This document shows, piece after piece, positions 16,064 through 24,804 of a DNA stretch of 64,000 nucleotides. Position numbers and translations under genes: made by a program. Where the stretch lies: positions 62,001 through 126,000 of the forward strand of contig NZ_BMML01000013.1 in assembly GCF_014645815.1 (NCBI RefSeq). Direction: 5' to 3'. This DNA comes from Streptomyces fuscichromogenes (GTDB taxonomy: Bacteria > Actinomycetota > Actinomycetes > Streptomycetales > Streptomycetaceae). The notes beneath the pieces are model-generated. The model worked only from the letters and a program-made list of their open reading frames with translations, ran no database searches and had not been told where the DNA came from. Within the stretch, counting starts at the first letter, position 1, and each line of letters begins with the position of its first letter.

Positions 16064-17781
16064 CGGGTGACTCCTTCGATGCCGGTGTCGGCGTGGCTGC
16101 CAGAGGCGAAGGCGGGGAGAGGGGGATCCGCCGCGGGGGCGAACGCGAAGCGGCGAAGCTCCTGGCCGGCCTGCGCGGCTCGATGGGGCGCGAAGACCGC
16201 CGCGACCACACGGTCCGGCCGTACCAGGACGAAGTGCCCGGCCAGGTCCTGGAGGAATGCCCGGAGGCTGCCGTCGGCGTCCGTGATCCCGGGCCGGCCG
16301 GTGCCGCGGTCGAGTGTCAGGTCGCCGGTGACCACCTCCACCTCGGTCGCGCACGGGAGGCCGGCCTGTCGCGCCGAGGTCCACTCGGCTTCGGTGAGGC
16401 CCACTCCGAGCAGGCTCCAGCCGGTGCCCAGTACGTCGTCGAGCGGAATGAGCCGGTAGCCGGGACCGTGCAGTACGTGCGGTTGTGGAAGCAGCGTGCC
16501 GACGAGCGGGTGCGCCCGCTTCTCGGGCCGGACGACGGCTCCGGTGCGCACCCGGGTGTCGGGGCGGTAGCGCATCTCGGTGAAGTAGCGGCGTCCGGGG
16601 CCGGTCAGCAGCGCGGCGCGCACCAGCAGATCCCGCAGGTGCGCTCGCGGGCGGCTGGTGGTCATGACGGTCCGGCCGAGCCGCACGGAAAGATCGATCA
16701 CGGCTTGGGCGTGCGGCCGGCGTTCCAGGTCGTAGGTGTCGAGGAGGGAGTCGTCGGCCCGCTCGGCCAGTACCTCCGCGAGTTTCCAGCAGAGGTTGGC
16801 CGCGTCCCGGATGCCGGAGTTGAGGCCCTGTCCGGCGAACGGGGGCATCATGTGCGCGGCGTCGCCGAGCAGGAAGCAGCGCCCCACCCGCAGCCGCTCG
16901 GCGAGCAGCGCGTGGAAGCTGTAGGCGACGGCGCGCTCCACCTGTTCCGGGGTGATCTCCCGGTACGGCCGGAGGAGACGCCGCACGAGATCGAACGCCG
17001 GCTCCTGACCGGCCGCGCCCTCGCCGGGCCGGAGCAGGAACTCGTAACGGCAGCGGCCGTCACGTCCGGGCACGATCACGGTCGGGCGGGACGGGTCGCC
17101 GATGTGCATGCCGTAGCGTTCACGGTGCGGGTCGTCCAGGGTGTCCAGTACGAGCCACACGTCGTCGGGGAAGCTGTGTCCCCGCATCGGCACGGACAGC
17201 AGCCGGCGCACGGTGCTGCGTCCGCCGTCGCAGCCGAGCACGTAGCCGACGGTGAGTTCCTCGGTGTCTCGCCCGCCGTCCGGCCGAAGCGTCACCCGGA
17301 CCCCGTGCGGGAGCTGGGTGAGATCGGTCAGTCCGGTGCCGAACCGCGCCTCGACGTCGGGGTGCCGGACCAGTTCGGCGCGGAGCACGCGTTCCAGGTC
17401 CGGCTGGGCGAAGGGGTTCTTGAAGGGGTGCCCGAAGCGCCGGTCGCCGCTGCCCCGGGCGTGTACCAGGGGACGGCCGGCCACGCCGAAGTACTTGGTG
17501 CCCGTGCCGGGCACGATGATCGGGTACACGGCGGTGGCCAGGCCGGCGGACTGCAGGGTGCGCAGTGACTCGTCGTCCAGGCTGATCGCCTTGGCGGCGT
17601 CGCTGGTGGTGGCGTTGCGCTCGACCAGCAGAACCCGTACGCCCAGCGAGCCGAGGAGGTGGGCGGCGGTCAGGCCGACGGGGCCCGCGCCGACGATCAG
17701 CACGGCGGGGCCGTCGGCGGCCGGAGCCTGCGCCCGGTCCTGGGCCGGAAGGGGGCCGGTGCCCGGGGTGGGTTCGGTCAT
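16060..17781 (-). CDS. FAD-dependent aromatic hydroxylase, MhpA-like
   Basis: A 573-aa group A flavoprotein monooxygenase. Visible signatures are the dinucleotide fold VLIVGAGPVGLTAAHLLG (residues about 27-44), the DG motif YVLGCDGGRSTVRR, and the GD motif with FAD ribityl contact GRCFLLGDAAHMMPPFAGQGLNSGIRDA. The long C-terminal thioredoxin-like region is typical of 3-(3-hydroxyphenyl)propionate and resorcinol-type hydroxylases. It should add an ortho hydroxyl to a phenolic acid using NAD(P)H and oxygen. It overlaps the FAH gene by ATGA and sits 39 nt downstream of the VOC dioxygenase. The exact substrate is unknown. Confidence 0.88.
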   Translation of the reverse strand: MTEPTPGTGPLPAQDRAQAPAADGPAVLIVGAGPVGLTAAHLLGSLGVRVLLVERNATTSDAAKAISLDDESLRTLQSAGLATAVYPIIVPGTGTKYFGVAGRPLVHARGSGDRRFGHPFKNPFAQPDLERVLRAELVRHPDVEARFGTGLTDLTQLPHGVRVTLRPDGGRDTEELTVGYVLGCDGGRSTVRRLLSVPMRGHSFPDDVWLVLDTLDDPHRERYGMHIGDPSRPTVIVPGRDGRCRYEFLLRPGEGAAGQEPAFDLVRRLLRPYREITPEQVERAVAYSFHALLAERLRVGRCFLLGDAAHMMPPFAGQGLNSGIRDAANLCWKLAEVLAERADDSLLDTYDLERRPHAQAVIDLSVRLGRTVMTTSRPRAHLRDLLVRAALLTGPGRRYFTEMRYRPDTRVRTGAVVRPEKRAHPLVGTLLPQPHVLHGPGYRLIPLDDVLGTGWSLLGVGLTEAEWTSARQAGLPCATEVEVVTGDLTLDRGTGRPGITDADGSLRAFLQDLAGHFVLVRPDRVVAAVFAPHRAAQAGQELRRFAFAPAADPPLPAFASGSHADTGIEGVTR

Positions 17782-17820
17782 GGAGTGGGCTCCGTGGTGG
17801 TCTCGGGACGGGCGTCGGGC

Positions 17821-18312
17821 TCACTGGACGGGCTGATACGCGGGCCCCCCTTCGGTCAGCAGCCGCTCGGCCTCGGCGAGGATCTCCTCGGGAGACCGGT
17901 CGAGGTCGATCGTCTTGCGGAAGGGCTGGCGGACGTTCCGCTCCAGCCGCAGATAGACCTCGTTGCGATTGCCCTCGGGGTCGAAGAAGTAGATCCCGAT
18001 GGCGTTGCCGTGGGTGACCTCCTGCTGCACCTCGATCCCCTCGGCCCGGAAACGGTGGTGGAAGTCGATGACCGACTCCAGGGAGTCCACCCGCCAGGAG
18101 ACCTGGTGCGTGAGCTTCGCTCCGTCGGGTGCCGTGCGGCCGCGCTGGAGCACGAACTCGTGATGCTCCTCGTCGGGGCGCGAGGAGAGAAAGACGATGC
18201 CCCGTTCCTCGTCCTCGTCGGTGACGGTCAGGCCCATCACCCGGCTGTAGAAGTCGCGCATCCGCTCCAGGTCGTGCACCCAGAAGCCGGTGTGTCCGAG
18301 ACCGGTGATCAT
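17821..18312 (-). CDS. VOC-family protein, possible single-domain extradiol dioxygenase
   Basis: A 163-aa vicinal-oxygen-chelate protein, about the length of a two-module (single-domain) enzyme. Likely metal ligands are His7 (GLGHTGFWV), a second His in KLTHQVSWRV and Glu in GNRNEVYLR, as in glyoxalase/type I extradiol folds. Between a hydroxylase and an SDR in an aromatic operon, ring cleavage of a catechol is plausible, but glyoxalase or isomerase roles cannot be excluded. GGAGGGACATCAGAA precedes the ATG. Confidence 0.75.
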   Translation of the reverse strand: MITGLGHTGFWVHDLERMRDFYSRVMGLTVTDEDEERGIVFLSSRPDEEHHEFVLQRGRTAPDGAKLTHQVSWRVDSLESVIDFHHRFRAEGIEVQQEVTHGNAIGIYFFDPEGNRNEVYLRLERNVRQPFRKTIDLDRSPEEILAEAERLLTEGGPAYQPVQ

Positions 18313-18349
18313 TTCTGATGTCCCTCCTTCAGGACTGCTATCTCTTTTT

Positions 18350-19150
18350 TCAGGACATGTTCGGGGTGAGGGGCGCCATGCTCAGGTCCACCGCGGAGAC
18401 ACCGCAGTCCGCCATGAGCACCGCCCCCGTGACGACCGCCGAGCGCGGCCCCGCGAGGAACGCGACGACCTCGGCGATCTCCGCCGGCTCCGCCGCCCGG
18501 CGCAAGGGCACCAGCGATCCGGCCCGCCGGTACGCGGCATCGCGGTCCAGACCGGATCGTGAGCCGAGTTCGTCCATCACGCGGTCGAGCATCGAGGTGC
18601 GCACGGCCCCCGGGCAGACCACGTTGGCGCGTACCCCGAGGGGGCCGAAGTCGGCGGCCAGCGACCGGGTGAGACCGATGAGGGCGTGCTTGGAGGTGGT
18701 GTAGGCGACCGCACCGGGGACGGCGAGCGTCCCGGCGAGCGAGGAGACCAGCACCACCGCCCCACCGGTGTCGATCAGCCCGGGCAGTGCCTGGCGGGTC
18801 GTCACATAGGCGGTGTCCAGGTTGGCCCGCAGTGTGTCCTGCCAGCCGGGCTCCGGGTCCAGGGCGGTGCCGAAGGTACCGATCCCGGCGCAGCACACCA
18901 CGGCGTCGAGCCGTCCCCCGTTCCGCAGCGCCGCGTCGACCGCGCGGTGTGCGTCGTCCTCGTCGGCGGCGTCACCGGGAACGGCGGTCACCCCGGGCAG
19001 TCCGGCGACCCTGACCAGACCTGGATCGTCCGGCCCGAGGGCCACCACGGTGGCTCCCCGCTCGGTCATCAGCTCCGCGGTGGCGTATCCGATGCCGCCA
19101 CCGCCGCCGGTGATCAGCACGGTACGGCCGGCGAACTCCCGCGTACTCAT
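18350..19150 (-). CDS. Short-chain dehydrogenase/reductase
   Basis: A 266-aa classical SDR with the cofactor motif TGGGGGIG (residues about 14-21), CAGIG in place of NNAG, catalytic Ser in VSSLAG, and YTTSK as the YxxxK motif. The acidic residue that selects NAD is not clear (VVALGPDDP). Its ATG overlaps the stop of the LivM-like permease by ATGA. It is probably a dehydrogenase for an alcohol or dihydrodiol entering the aromatic pathway; this is inferred from the operon. Confidence 0.85.
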   Translation of the reverse strand: MSTREFAGRTVLITGGGGGIGYATAELMTERGATVVALGPDDPGLVRVAGLPGVTAVPGDAADEDDAHRAVDAALRNGGRLDAVVCCAGIGTFGTALDPEPGWQDTLRANLDTAYVTTRQALPGLIDTGGAVVLVSSLAGTLAVPGAVAYTTSKHALIGLTRSLAADFGPLGVRANVVCPGAVRTSMLDRVMDELGSRSGLDRDAAYRRAGSLVPLRRAAEPAEIAEVVAFLAGPRSAVVTGAVLMADCGVSAVDLSMAPLTPNMS

Positions 19151-20181
19151 GCGACGTCCATCGCGAGGGTCTCGGTCCCCGAGGGAACGGTCTCGTCCTC
19201 GTCGCCGCGACCGGTCACCGGGCGGCCGGTGCCGGGGCGCGGGCCGAGCAGGCGGCGGGCCGTCCGGCAGAGCAGTGGCCACACGCCCTGCGGCGCGAAC
19301 CGGACGATGGCGATCAGCAGGACACCCTCGATCACCAGGGAGAGCGTCTGCTCGCTCTGCAGTTCGCGGGTGAGGCCGTAGTAGACGACGGCCACGCCCA
19401 GGAGGGGACCCAGCACGGTGCCGGTCCCCCCGACCACGGTCATCAGCACGGCGTTGAGGCTCCACGACACGCTGGCCACGCCGTCCGGCGAGATGACGAC
19501 GAACTGGAAGGCGATCACCGCCCCGGCCAGCCCGGTGATCGCGCTGGAGGGCAGCAGCGCGGCGAGTTGGTGGCGGCGGACGGCGACGCCGAGTCCGGCC
19601 GCGGCCGGTTCGTTGTCGCGGATCGCCGCCAGCCGGATCCCGAAGGCGCTGTGCCGTGCGTGAAGGGTGAGTGCCATGGCGAGTGCCGCCACGATTACGG
19701 CGAGTTGGAAGAGGTTGCCGCCGCTGGGCACCGCGTCGACCGGCAGGGTCACACCGCTGGCGCCGCCCGCCCAGTCCCAGTTGCGGATCAGTGCCTGGAG
19801 GGCGATGGCGATGGCCAGGGTGCCTACGGAGAAGTAGTCGCCGCGCAGTCGCAGGAGTGCCGCGGACAGCAGCAGAGCGAGCAGCATGGCGACGACCGGT
19901 GCCGCCGCCACGGCGAGGGGCCAGCTCAGGCCGGTGTGGACGAGCAGCAGTGCGGCCGCGTAGCCGCCGGTCGCGACGAAGGCGGCGGAGCCCAGCGAGA
20001 CCAGGCCGCCGAAGCCCGCGAGGATGTTCCATGCCTGGGCGATGGCCAGGTAGCACAGCAGGGTGACCCCGAGGTCCAGCGTGCCGTGGTCGAGTACGCC
20101 TCCGAGGGCGAAGCAGACCACGGTGGAGAGCAGCAGCGCGGCCGCGGGCCACCAGCGCCGCGGCGTGGGCGTAGGTGTCAT
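19147..20181 (-). CDS. livM: Branched-chain/aromatic ABC transporter permease, LivM-type
   Basis: A 344-aa inner-membrane permease with 8-10 hydrophobic segments. It carries the LivM signatures ILAGFGGLVSLGSAAF near residue 53, LRGDYFSVGTLAIAIALQ, AIRDNEPAAAGLGV (the EAA-like coupling loop) and VVGGTGTVLGPLLG. ATG overlaps the LivH stop (ATGA). Beside an aromatic hydroxylase operon, the imported compound is more likely an aromatic acid than a branched-chain amino acid, as in HAAT-family systems of aromatic degraders. Confidence 0.88.
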   Translation of the reverse strand: MTPTPTPRRWWPAAALLLSTVVCFALGGVLDHGTLDLGVTLLCYLAIAQAWNILAGFGGLVSLGSAAFVATGGYAAALLLVHTGLSWPLAVAAAPVVAMLLALLLSAALLRLRGDYFSVGTLAIAIALQALIRNWDWAGGASGVTLPVDAVPSGGNLFQLAVIVAALAMALTLHARHSAFGIRLAAIRDNEPAAAGLGVAVRRHQLAALLPSSAITGLAGAVIAFQFVVISPDGVASVSWSLNAVLMTVVGGTGTVLGPLLGVAVVYYGLTRELQSEQTLSLVIEGVLLIAIVRFAPQGVWPLLCRTARRLLGPRPGTGRPVTGRGDEDETVPSGTETLAMDVA

Positions 20182-21041
20182 CCGGCATACGCCTTTCGGA
20201 ACAGGCCCTGCGGACGGACCGCGAGGACGAGGAAGAAGGCCAGGTAGACGACCACGTCCCGCCAGCCGCCGCCGAAGAGGCTGACGCTGACGGACTGCAG
20301 GACACCGAGCGCCACGCCCGCCGCCAGCACACCGCCCACGCTCCCGATGCCCGCCAGGGCCATCACGGCGAAGCCGGTGAGCAGCAACGGCAGGCCACTG
20401 CTGGGGGTGAAGCTCTGGGCCACGCCGGTGAGCACTCCGCCGGCCGCGGCGAGGGCCGCCGCGCCGGCGAAGGTCATGGCGTAGACGCGGTCGACGTCGA
20501 TCCCGAGCACGGCCGCGGTGTCGGGGTCGGCCGAGGCCGCCCGCAGCGCGCTGCCGGCCCGGGTCCTGGTGAGGATCAGGTGGGTCCCGGCGCACAGGAC
20601 GACGGTGAGCCCGAAGGCGATCACGTAGACGGTCTGGACCCGCACGCCGAGCACGGACAGGCCGGTGTCGGCGTAGGAGGCGGGCAGCGCCTTGGGGTGG
20701 GTGCCGAAGGCGGCCTGGAACAGCGCCTGCGCCAGCAGGGACAGGCCGAAGGTGGCCACCAGCGGGGCACTCTTGCTGCCCCTCAGCAGTGGGGTGAGCA
20801 GGTAGCGCTGCAAGGGGTAGGCGATCAGCGCCATGCCGGCCATGGCGAGCGGCAGCGCGGCCAGCGGATCCCAGCCGGCGTCCACGACGAGCAGCGAGGC
20901 GAGGTAGGCGCCGCCGATGACGAGTTCGCCGTGTGCCAGGTTCATCAGTCCGAGCACCCCGAAGACCAAGGAGATTCCCAGGCCGATCAGGGCGTACAGG
21001 CCGCCGGCCAGGATGCCGGCGGCGAGCACGTCGAGGCTCAT
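20178..21041 (-). CDS. livH: Branched-chain/aromatic ABC transporter permease, LivH-type
   Basis: A 287-aa permease with about 8 membrane segments. Family signatures are AGGLYALIGLGISLVFGVLGLMNLAHGE at the N-terminus, AASADPDTAAVLGIDVDRVY (coupling loop) and FAVMALAGIGSVGGVLAAG near the C-terminus. GAAGGGAG precedes the ATG with normal spacing. It forms the membrane pore with the LivM-type protein encoded next to it. Confidence 0.88.
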   Translation of the reverse strand: MSLDVLAAGILAGGLYALIGLGISLVFGVLGLMNLAHGELVIGGAYLASLLVVDAGWDPLAALPLAMAGMALIAYPLQRYLLTPLLRGSKSAPLVATFGLSLLAQALFQAAFGTHPKALPASYADTGLSVLGVRVQTVYVIAFGLTVVLCAGTHLILTRTRAGSALRAASADPDTAAVLGIDVDRVYAMTFAGAAALAAAGGVLTGVAQSFTPSSGLPLLLTGFAVMALAGIGSVGGVLAAGVALGVLQSVSVSLFGGGWRDVVVYLAFFLVLAVRPQGLFRKAYAG

Positions 21042-21074
21042 GTCTCGACTCCCTTCTGTCTGTTCGCGGCGGGC

Positions 21075-22274
21075 TCAGCCCAGACCGGAGAGGGACTTCA
21101 GGGGGACGGCGCCCTTGGCGGGCCAGACCTGCTGGATCTTGCCGCTCTCCCACTGCCCGATGAAGGACGGGGTGGTGCTCTTGTTGGCGGTGAACTTCAC
21201 GGGCCCCAGGGCGGACGTCATGTCGGTGGTGGCGAGGGCCTTGTTGATGGCGGCGGGCGTGGCGTCGCCGGACCGGGAGATGGCGTCCACCAGGAGTTCG
21301 GCCTCGTGGTAGCCGAGCGCGACCGAGCCGAGGTCGTTGAGAGCGGGGTACTTCTTCGCGTACTTGGCCACGATCATCTGCGTGTCCGGGAGCCCCGCCG
21401 ACTCCGTCCAGTTCAGCTGGACGAGCGTGCCGTCGCCCAGCGAGCCCAGCGCGCTCCAGCCGGGGGTCTGGGCACACTGCAGGCCGATGGCGAGCTTCGG
21501 CCGGTACGCCAGCGCCTTCATCTGCTTCCACATCGCGAAGCAGTCCTGCGGCGCCATGTCGGCGATGAGGATCTGTGCGCCCGTGGACTTGCCGGACTGG
21601 ACGACGTCGGAGAAGTCCGTGGTGCCGTTGGGCACCGCCTTGCTGGAGGCGACGGTGAAGCCCGCCTTCTTGCCCAGCCCGCCCCACAGCTGTTCGGTGG
21701 CCTTGCCCTGGGCATCGTTGCTGGAGACCATCAGGATCTTCTTGTTGGTGGACGCGGTGGCGGCGAGCTCGTAGAACTTGTCGGCGCCGTCGGCCAGGGA
21801 CTGGAAGGAGTCCCAGGCGTAGCCCTTGCCCGCCGGCAGCAGCTCCACCGGGAGGGCGCCCATCATCAGGGGGGTCTTCAGCGCGTCGGCCTGGCCCTCC
21901 ATGTCGATGTTCTGCTGGCAGCAGGAACCCAGCAGGGCGACCGCGTGGTCGCTGAGCACCAGGGAGCGCACCTGCTGCACCATCGTGTTGGTGTCGCTGC
22001 GGTTGTCCAGCACGACCAGCTTGATCTTGCGCTTGACGCCATCGACCTTGACCCCACCCGCGGCGTTCACCTTGTCGACGGCGAGTTGGTAGCCGTCCTT
22101 GATGGAGGTCAGCACCGTGGTGCCGGACAGGGAGATGCTGGTGCCGATCACGATGGGGCCGGTGCTGCCCGTGCTGCTCGCGCTCGTTGTGTCGTTGCCG
22201 GCGCAGCCGGCGGCGAGCAGGGCGGCACAGGCGGCGGCGCAGGCCAGGCGCAGGGACGGTCTGACTGTTCTCAT
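21075..22274 (-). CDS. livK: LivK-type substrate-binding lipoprotein
   Basis: A 399-aa periplasmic-binding-fold protein of the Leu/Ile/Val type. It has a lipoprotein signal (MRTVRPSLRL, a hydrophobic run, then the lipobox LLAAGC with lipidated Cys24). The mature start IVIGTSISLSGTTVLTSIKDGYQLAVDKVNAAGG is the usual receptor-family opening, followed by AGRKIKLVVLDNRSDTN-like text (VKRKIKLVVLDNRSDTN). It is anchored on the outer face of the membrane and delivers ligand to LivH/LivM. ATG overlaps the stop of the fused ATPase gene. Confidence 0.88.
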   Translation of the reverse strand: MRTVRPSLRLACAAACAALLAAGCAGNDTTSASSTGSTGPIVIGTSISLSGTTVLTSIKDGYQLAVDKVNAAGGVKVDGVKRKIKLVVLDNRSDTNTMVQQVRSLVLSDHAVALLGSCCQQNIDMEGQADALKTPLMMGALPVELLPAGKGYAWDSFQSLADGADKFYELAATASTNKKILMVSSNDAQGKATEQLWGGLGKKAGFTVASSKAVPNGTTDFSDVVQSGKSTGAQILIADMAPQDCFAMWKQMKALAYRPKLAIGLQCAQTPGWSALGSLGDGTLVQLNWTESAGLPDTQMIVAKYAKKYPALNDLGSVALGYHEAELLVDAISRSGDATPAAINKALATTDMTSALGPVKFTANKSTTPSFIGQWESGKIQQVWPAKGAVPLKSLSGLG

Positions 22275-23881
22275 GACGGGTCTCCAGTGGTGCGTGCGGG
22301 CGAGCCGGGGTGCGTGGCGGGGGTGGTCGAGGAGACGGCGGCATCTGGGGTGGGGGTGCCGAAGTACGCGGCGTCCAGGTCTGCTTCGTCGAGCAGACCG
22401 GCCGGGCCGCCTCGGTAGGAGACGCGTCCCCGGGAGAGGACGACCGCGTGGTCGCAGATACCGAGGGCGCGCTTGACGTTCTGCTCGACGAGCAGGATCG
22501 CCACGCCCTGGGCATTGATCTCGGTGAGTGCCTGGTACAACGCGTCGATCGCGACCGGGGCCAGGCCCAGCGAGATCTCGTCGCAGATCAGTACGGACGG
22601 GTTCGCCATGAGGGCGCGTCCCACGGCGAGCATCTGCTGCTGCCCGCCGGACATCGTCCCGGCTTTCTGCCCGGCGCGTTCGGCGAGCACGGGGAACACG
22701 GCGTGCACCCGGTCCATCCGGGTGTGCAGCTCACCCTTGGCGAGTGACAGCGGGGCGCCGAGTTGCAGGTTCTCGGCGACGGTGAGGTCACCGAAGACGC
22801 GGCGCCCCTCCTGGCAGTAGGCGATGCCCAGGCGGGCCCGCTCGTGCACGGGCAGGCGGGTGATGTCCCGGCCGAACGCCGTGATGCGACCGGTGCGGGT
22901 CCCGACGGTGCCCATGAGGGTGCCGCAGAGCGTGGACTTCCCGGCGCCGTTCGCCCCCAGCACGGTCACGATCTGCCCGGGACGCACCCGCAGCGAGAAG
23001 TCCCGCAGGGCGAGCATGTCGCCGTATCCGGAGGTCACGCCGTCCAGGACCAGGACGTCATCCGTGTCGGCGGGCACGGCAGTCGATGCGGTGTCCTGCC
23101 CTGCGCTCCGCATGTCCTGAGATACATCAGGGGAGTGGACGGCCGGACCGGTGCCCGCCGGAGAGCTGTCACCGAGATAGACCGCCCGCACCTGCTCGTC
23201 GAGGGCGATCTGCGCCGGAGTGCCCTCCGCTATCGGACGCCCCCAGTTGAGCACCAGGACGCGGTCGACCAGCTCGCGTACGACCCGTTCTATGTGCTCG
23301 ACGAGGATCACGGTGGTGCCCCGCTGGTGCACCCGGCGGATCAGGTCGATGGCCTCGTCGAGTTCACGTCCCACCAGCCCGGCGGCCACCTCGTCGAGCA
23401 TGAGCACCTGCGGCCGGGTGGCCAGCGCACGGGCGACCTCCAGCCGCTTCAGGTCCAGGACGCGCAGCGAGTCCGCGGGGCGGGCGGCCTTGGTGTCCAG
23501 ACGGCACAGGGCGAGCAGTTCGTCGAGTTCCGGCCCGCGCATGGGCGGACCGGCCGCCATGGCTCCGATCCGCACGTTGTCGCGGACGGTCAGGCCGTGG
23601 AAGGGCCTCGGGACCTGGTGGGCCAGGGCCACCCCCAGTCTGGTGATGCGGTGCGGCGGCAGCCGGTCCAGTCGGCGCTCGCCCAGGTGGATGCTCCCCG
23701 AGTCCCGTCGGTGCACCCCGGCGATCAGTTTGAGCAGCGTGCTTTTCCCGGCCCCGTTCGGGCCGATGACGGCCACGGCCTCGGCACGCCGCACGGTGAG
23801 GTCCACGCCGTCGAGCGCCGTCACGCCGCCGAAGTGTTTGCCCAGTCCCCGCACGGTCAGGGCGGTGTCCGAAGTTCTCAC
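22271..23881 (-). CDS. Fused LivG-LivF ABC ATPase
   Basis: A 536-aa protein holding both nucleotide-binding domains of a Liv-type importer. Domain 1 (about 5-245) is LivG-like with Walker A GPNGAGKST, LKRLEVARALATRPQVLMLDEVAAGL and the switch HIERVVREL. Domain 2 (about 290-515) is LivF-like with GANGAGKST, signature MSGGQQQMLAVGRAL, Walker B VLICDEISLGLAP and LVEQNVKRAL. They are joined by a Ser/Thr/Pro-rich linker of about 40 residues. In most bacteria these are separate genes. GTG at 23881 was chosen because AAGGAG lies 8 nt upstream; longer in-frame extensions have no such site. Confidence 0.88.
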   Translation of the reverse strand: MRTSDTALTVRGLGKHFGGVTALDGVDLTVRRAEAVAVIGPNGAGKSTLLKLIAGVHRRDSGSIHLGERRLDRLPPHRITRLGVALAHQVPRPFHGLTVRDNVRIGAMAAGPPMRGPELDELLALCRLDTKAARPADSLRVLDLKRLEVARALATRPQVLMLDEVAAGLVGRELDEAIDLIRRVHQRGTTVILVEHIERVVRELVDRVLVLNWGRPIAEGTPAQIALDEQVRAVYLGDSSPAGTGPAVHSPDVSQDMRSAGQDTASTAVPADTDDVLVLDGVTSGYGDMLALRDFSLRVRPGQIVTVLGANGAGKSTLCGTLMGTVGTRTGRITAFGRDITRLPVHERARLGIAYCQEGRRVFGDLTVAENLQLGAPLSLAKGELHTRMDRVHAVFPVLAERAGQKAGTMSGGQQQMLAVGRALMANPSVLICDEISLGLAPVAIDALYQALTEINAQGVAILLVEQNVKRALGICDHAVVLSRGRVSYRGGPAGLLDEADLDAAYFGTPTPDAAVSSTTPATHPGSPARTTGDPS

Positions 23882-23930
23882 CGTCGCGGCTCCTTCCCTG
23901 TCGTTGACCGACGTGTGGACGCAGGCTAGT

Positions 23931-23968
23931 GTCCCGTTCAGCGAAATACCAGTCCTAAATAACGGGAC
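23931..23968. promoter_or_regulatory. Inverted repeat in divergent promoter region (candidate IclR operator)
   Basis: In the 112-bp gap between the fused ATPase gene and the divergent SDR, GTCCCGTT (23931-23938) and AACGGGAC (23961-23968) form a perfect 8-bp inverted repeat with a 22-bp spacer. The spacer is AT-rich, unlike its surroundings, and includes a second small repeat, AGTCC/GGACT. The IclR protein encoded at the end of the minus-strand operon is the likeliest ligand; this is inferred. Confidence 0.55.
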
Positions 23969-23993
23969 TTCTGAAGAGTTAGGGGTGGTCGCC

Positions 23994-24779
23994 ATGTCCT
24001 TCGCCGGGCTTGCCGGACGCGTGGCCCTGGTCACCGGCGCCGGCAGCGGGATCGGGGCGGCCACCGCGCGGCGCCTCGCAGCCGAGGGGTGCTCGGTCGC
24101 CCTCGTCGACCGCGACGAGGGCGCCGCGTCCGCCGTCGCCGCACAGTGCGGGCGCCAGGCACTGGCCATCGGAGCCGACGTATCGGAGGAGGCCGACGCG
24201 GCGGGGTACCTCCGGGCCGCTGTCGCCTACTTCGGCCGCGTCGATCTGCTCCACCTCAACGCGGGGATCCCCGGGCCCTTCGGCTCGTTCGCCGACCTCG
24301 ACGTGGCGGACTACGACCGGGTCGTCGCGGTCAACCAGCGGGGCGTCCTGCTCGGTCTGCGCGACGCCCTGCGCTACTTCCGCGACACCGCCCGACCGGG
24401 CGCCGTCGTCGTCACCAGCTCCCTCGCCGGGCTGCGGGCGAGCGCCGCGATCGTGGCGTACACGGCGAGCAAACACGCGGTGATCGGTCTGGCCCGCGGC
24501 GCCGCGATCGAGGGCGCCCCCCTCGGGGTACGGGTGAACGTGATCGCGCCCGGTCTGATCGAGACCCCGATGCAGCAGCCCCTCACCGAAGCACTGGGCG
24601 GCGAGCCGGCCATCACCGCACTGCGCACGCACAGCCCCCTCGGGCGCATGGGCACGGCCGACGAGGTCGCCGCCCTGGTCGCCTTCCTGCTGAGCGACGA
24701 GGCGCCGTACATCACCGGTTCCGTCCACGTCATCGACGGCGGCGTCGATGCGAGTGACCCCATGCAGATCCGCCTCTGA
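23994..24779 (+). CDS. Short-chain dehydrogenase/reductase
   Basis: A 261-aa classical SDR with TGAGSGIG, LNAGIPG (NNAG variant), catalytic Ser in VTSSLAGL and YTASK (YxxxK). The ending ITGSVHVIDGGVDAS is standard for the family. Asp after the second strand (LVDRDE) suggests NAD preference. It diverges from the Liv-type operon across a short region with a clear inverted repeat and is followed by an NTF2-like gene, so it may serve the pathway fed by that transporter or the carotenoid-oxygenase module downstream. Confidence 0.85.
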   Translation: MSFAGLAGRVALVTGAGSGIGAATARRLAAEGCSVALVDRDEGAASAVAAQCGRQALAIGADVSEEADAAGYLRAAVAYFGRVDLLHLNAGIPGPFGSFADLDVADYDRVVAVNQRGVLLGLRDALRYFRDTARPGAVVVTSSLAGLRASAAIVAYTASKHAVIGLARGAAIEGAPLGVRVNVIAPGLIETPMQQPLTEALGGEPAITALRTHSPLGRMGTADEVAALVAFLLSDEAPYITGSVHVIDGGVDASDPMQIRL

Positions 24780-24804
24780 ACCACTCCGCCCGAAAGGCCA
24801 TCCC

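Noticed and set aside
20175..22418. Very long plus-strand frame across livH/livK
   Set aside because: Its translation is repetitive Gly/Gln/Arg-rich text with no signal, and it is antisense to three recognisable transporter genes joined by ATGA overlaps.
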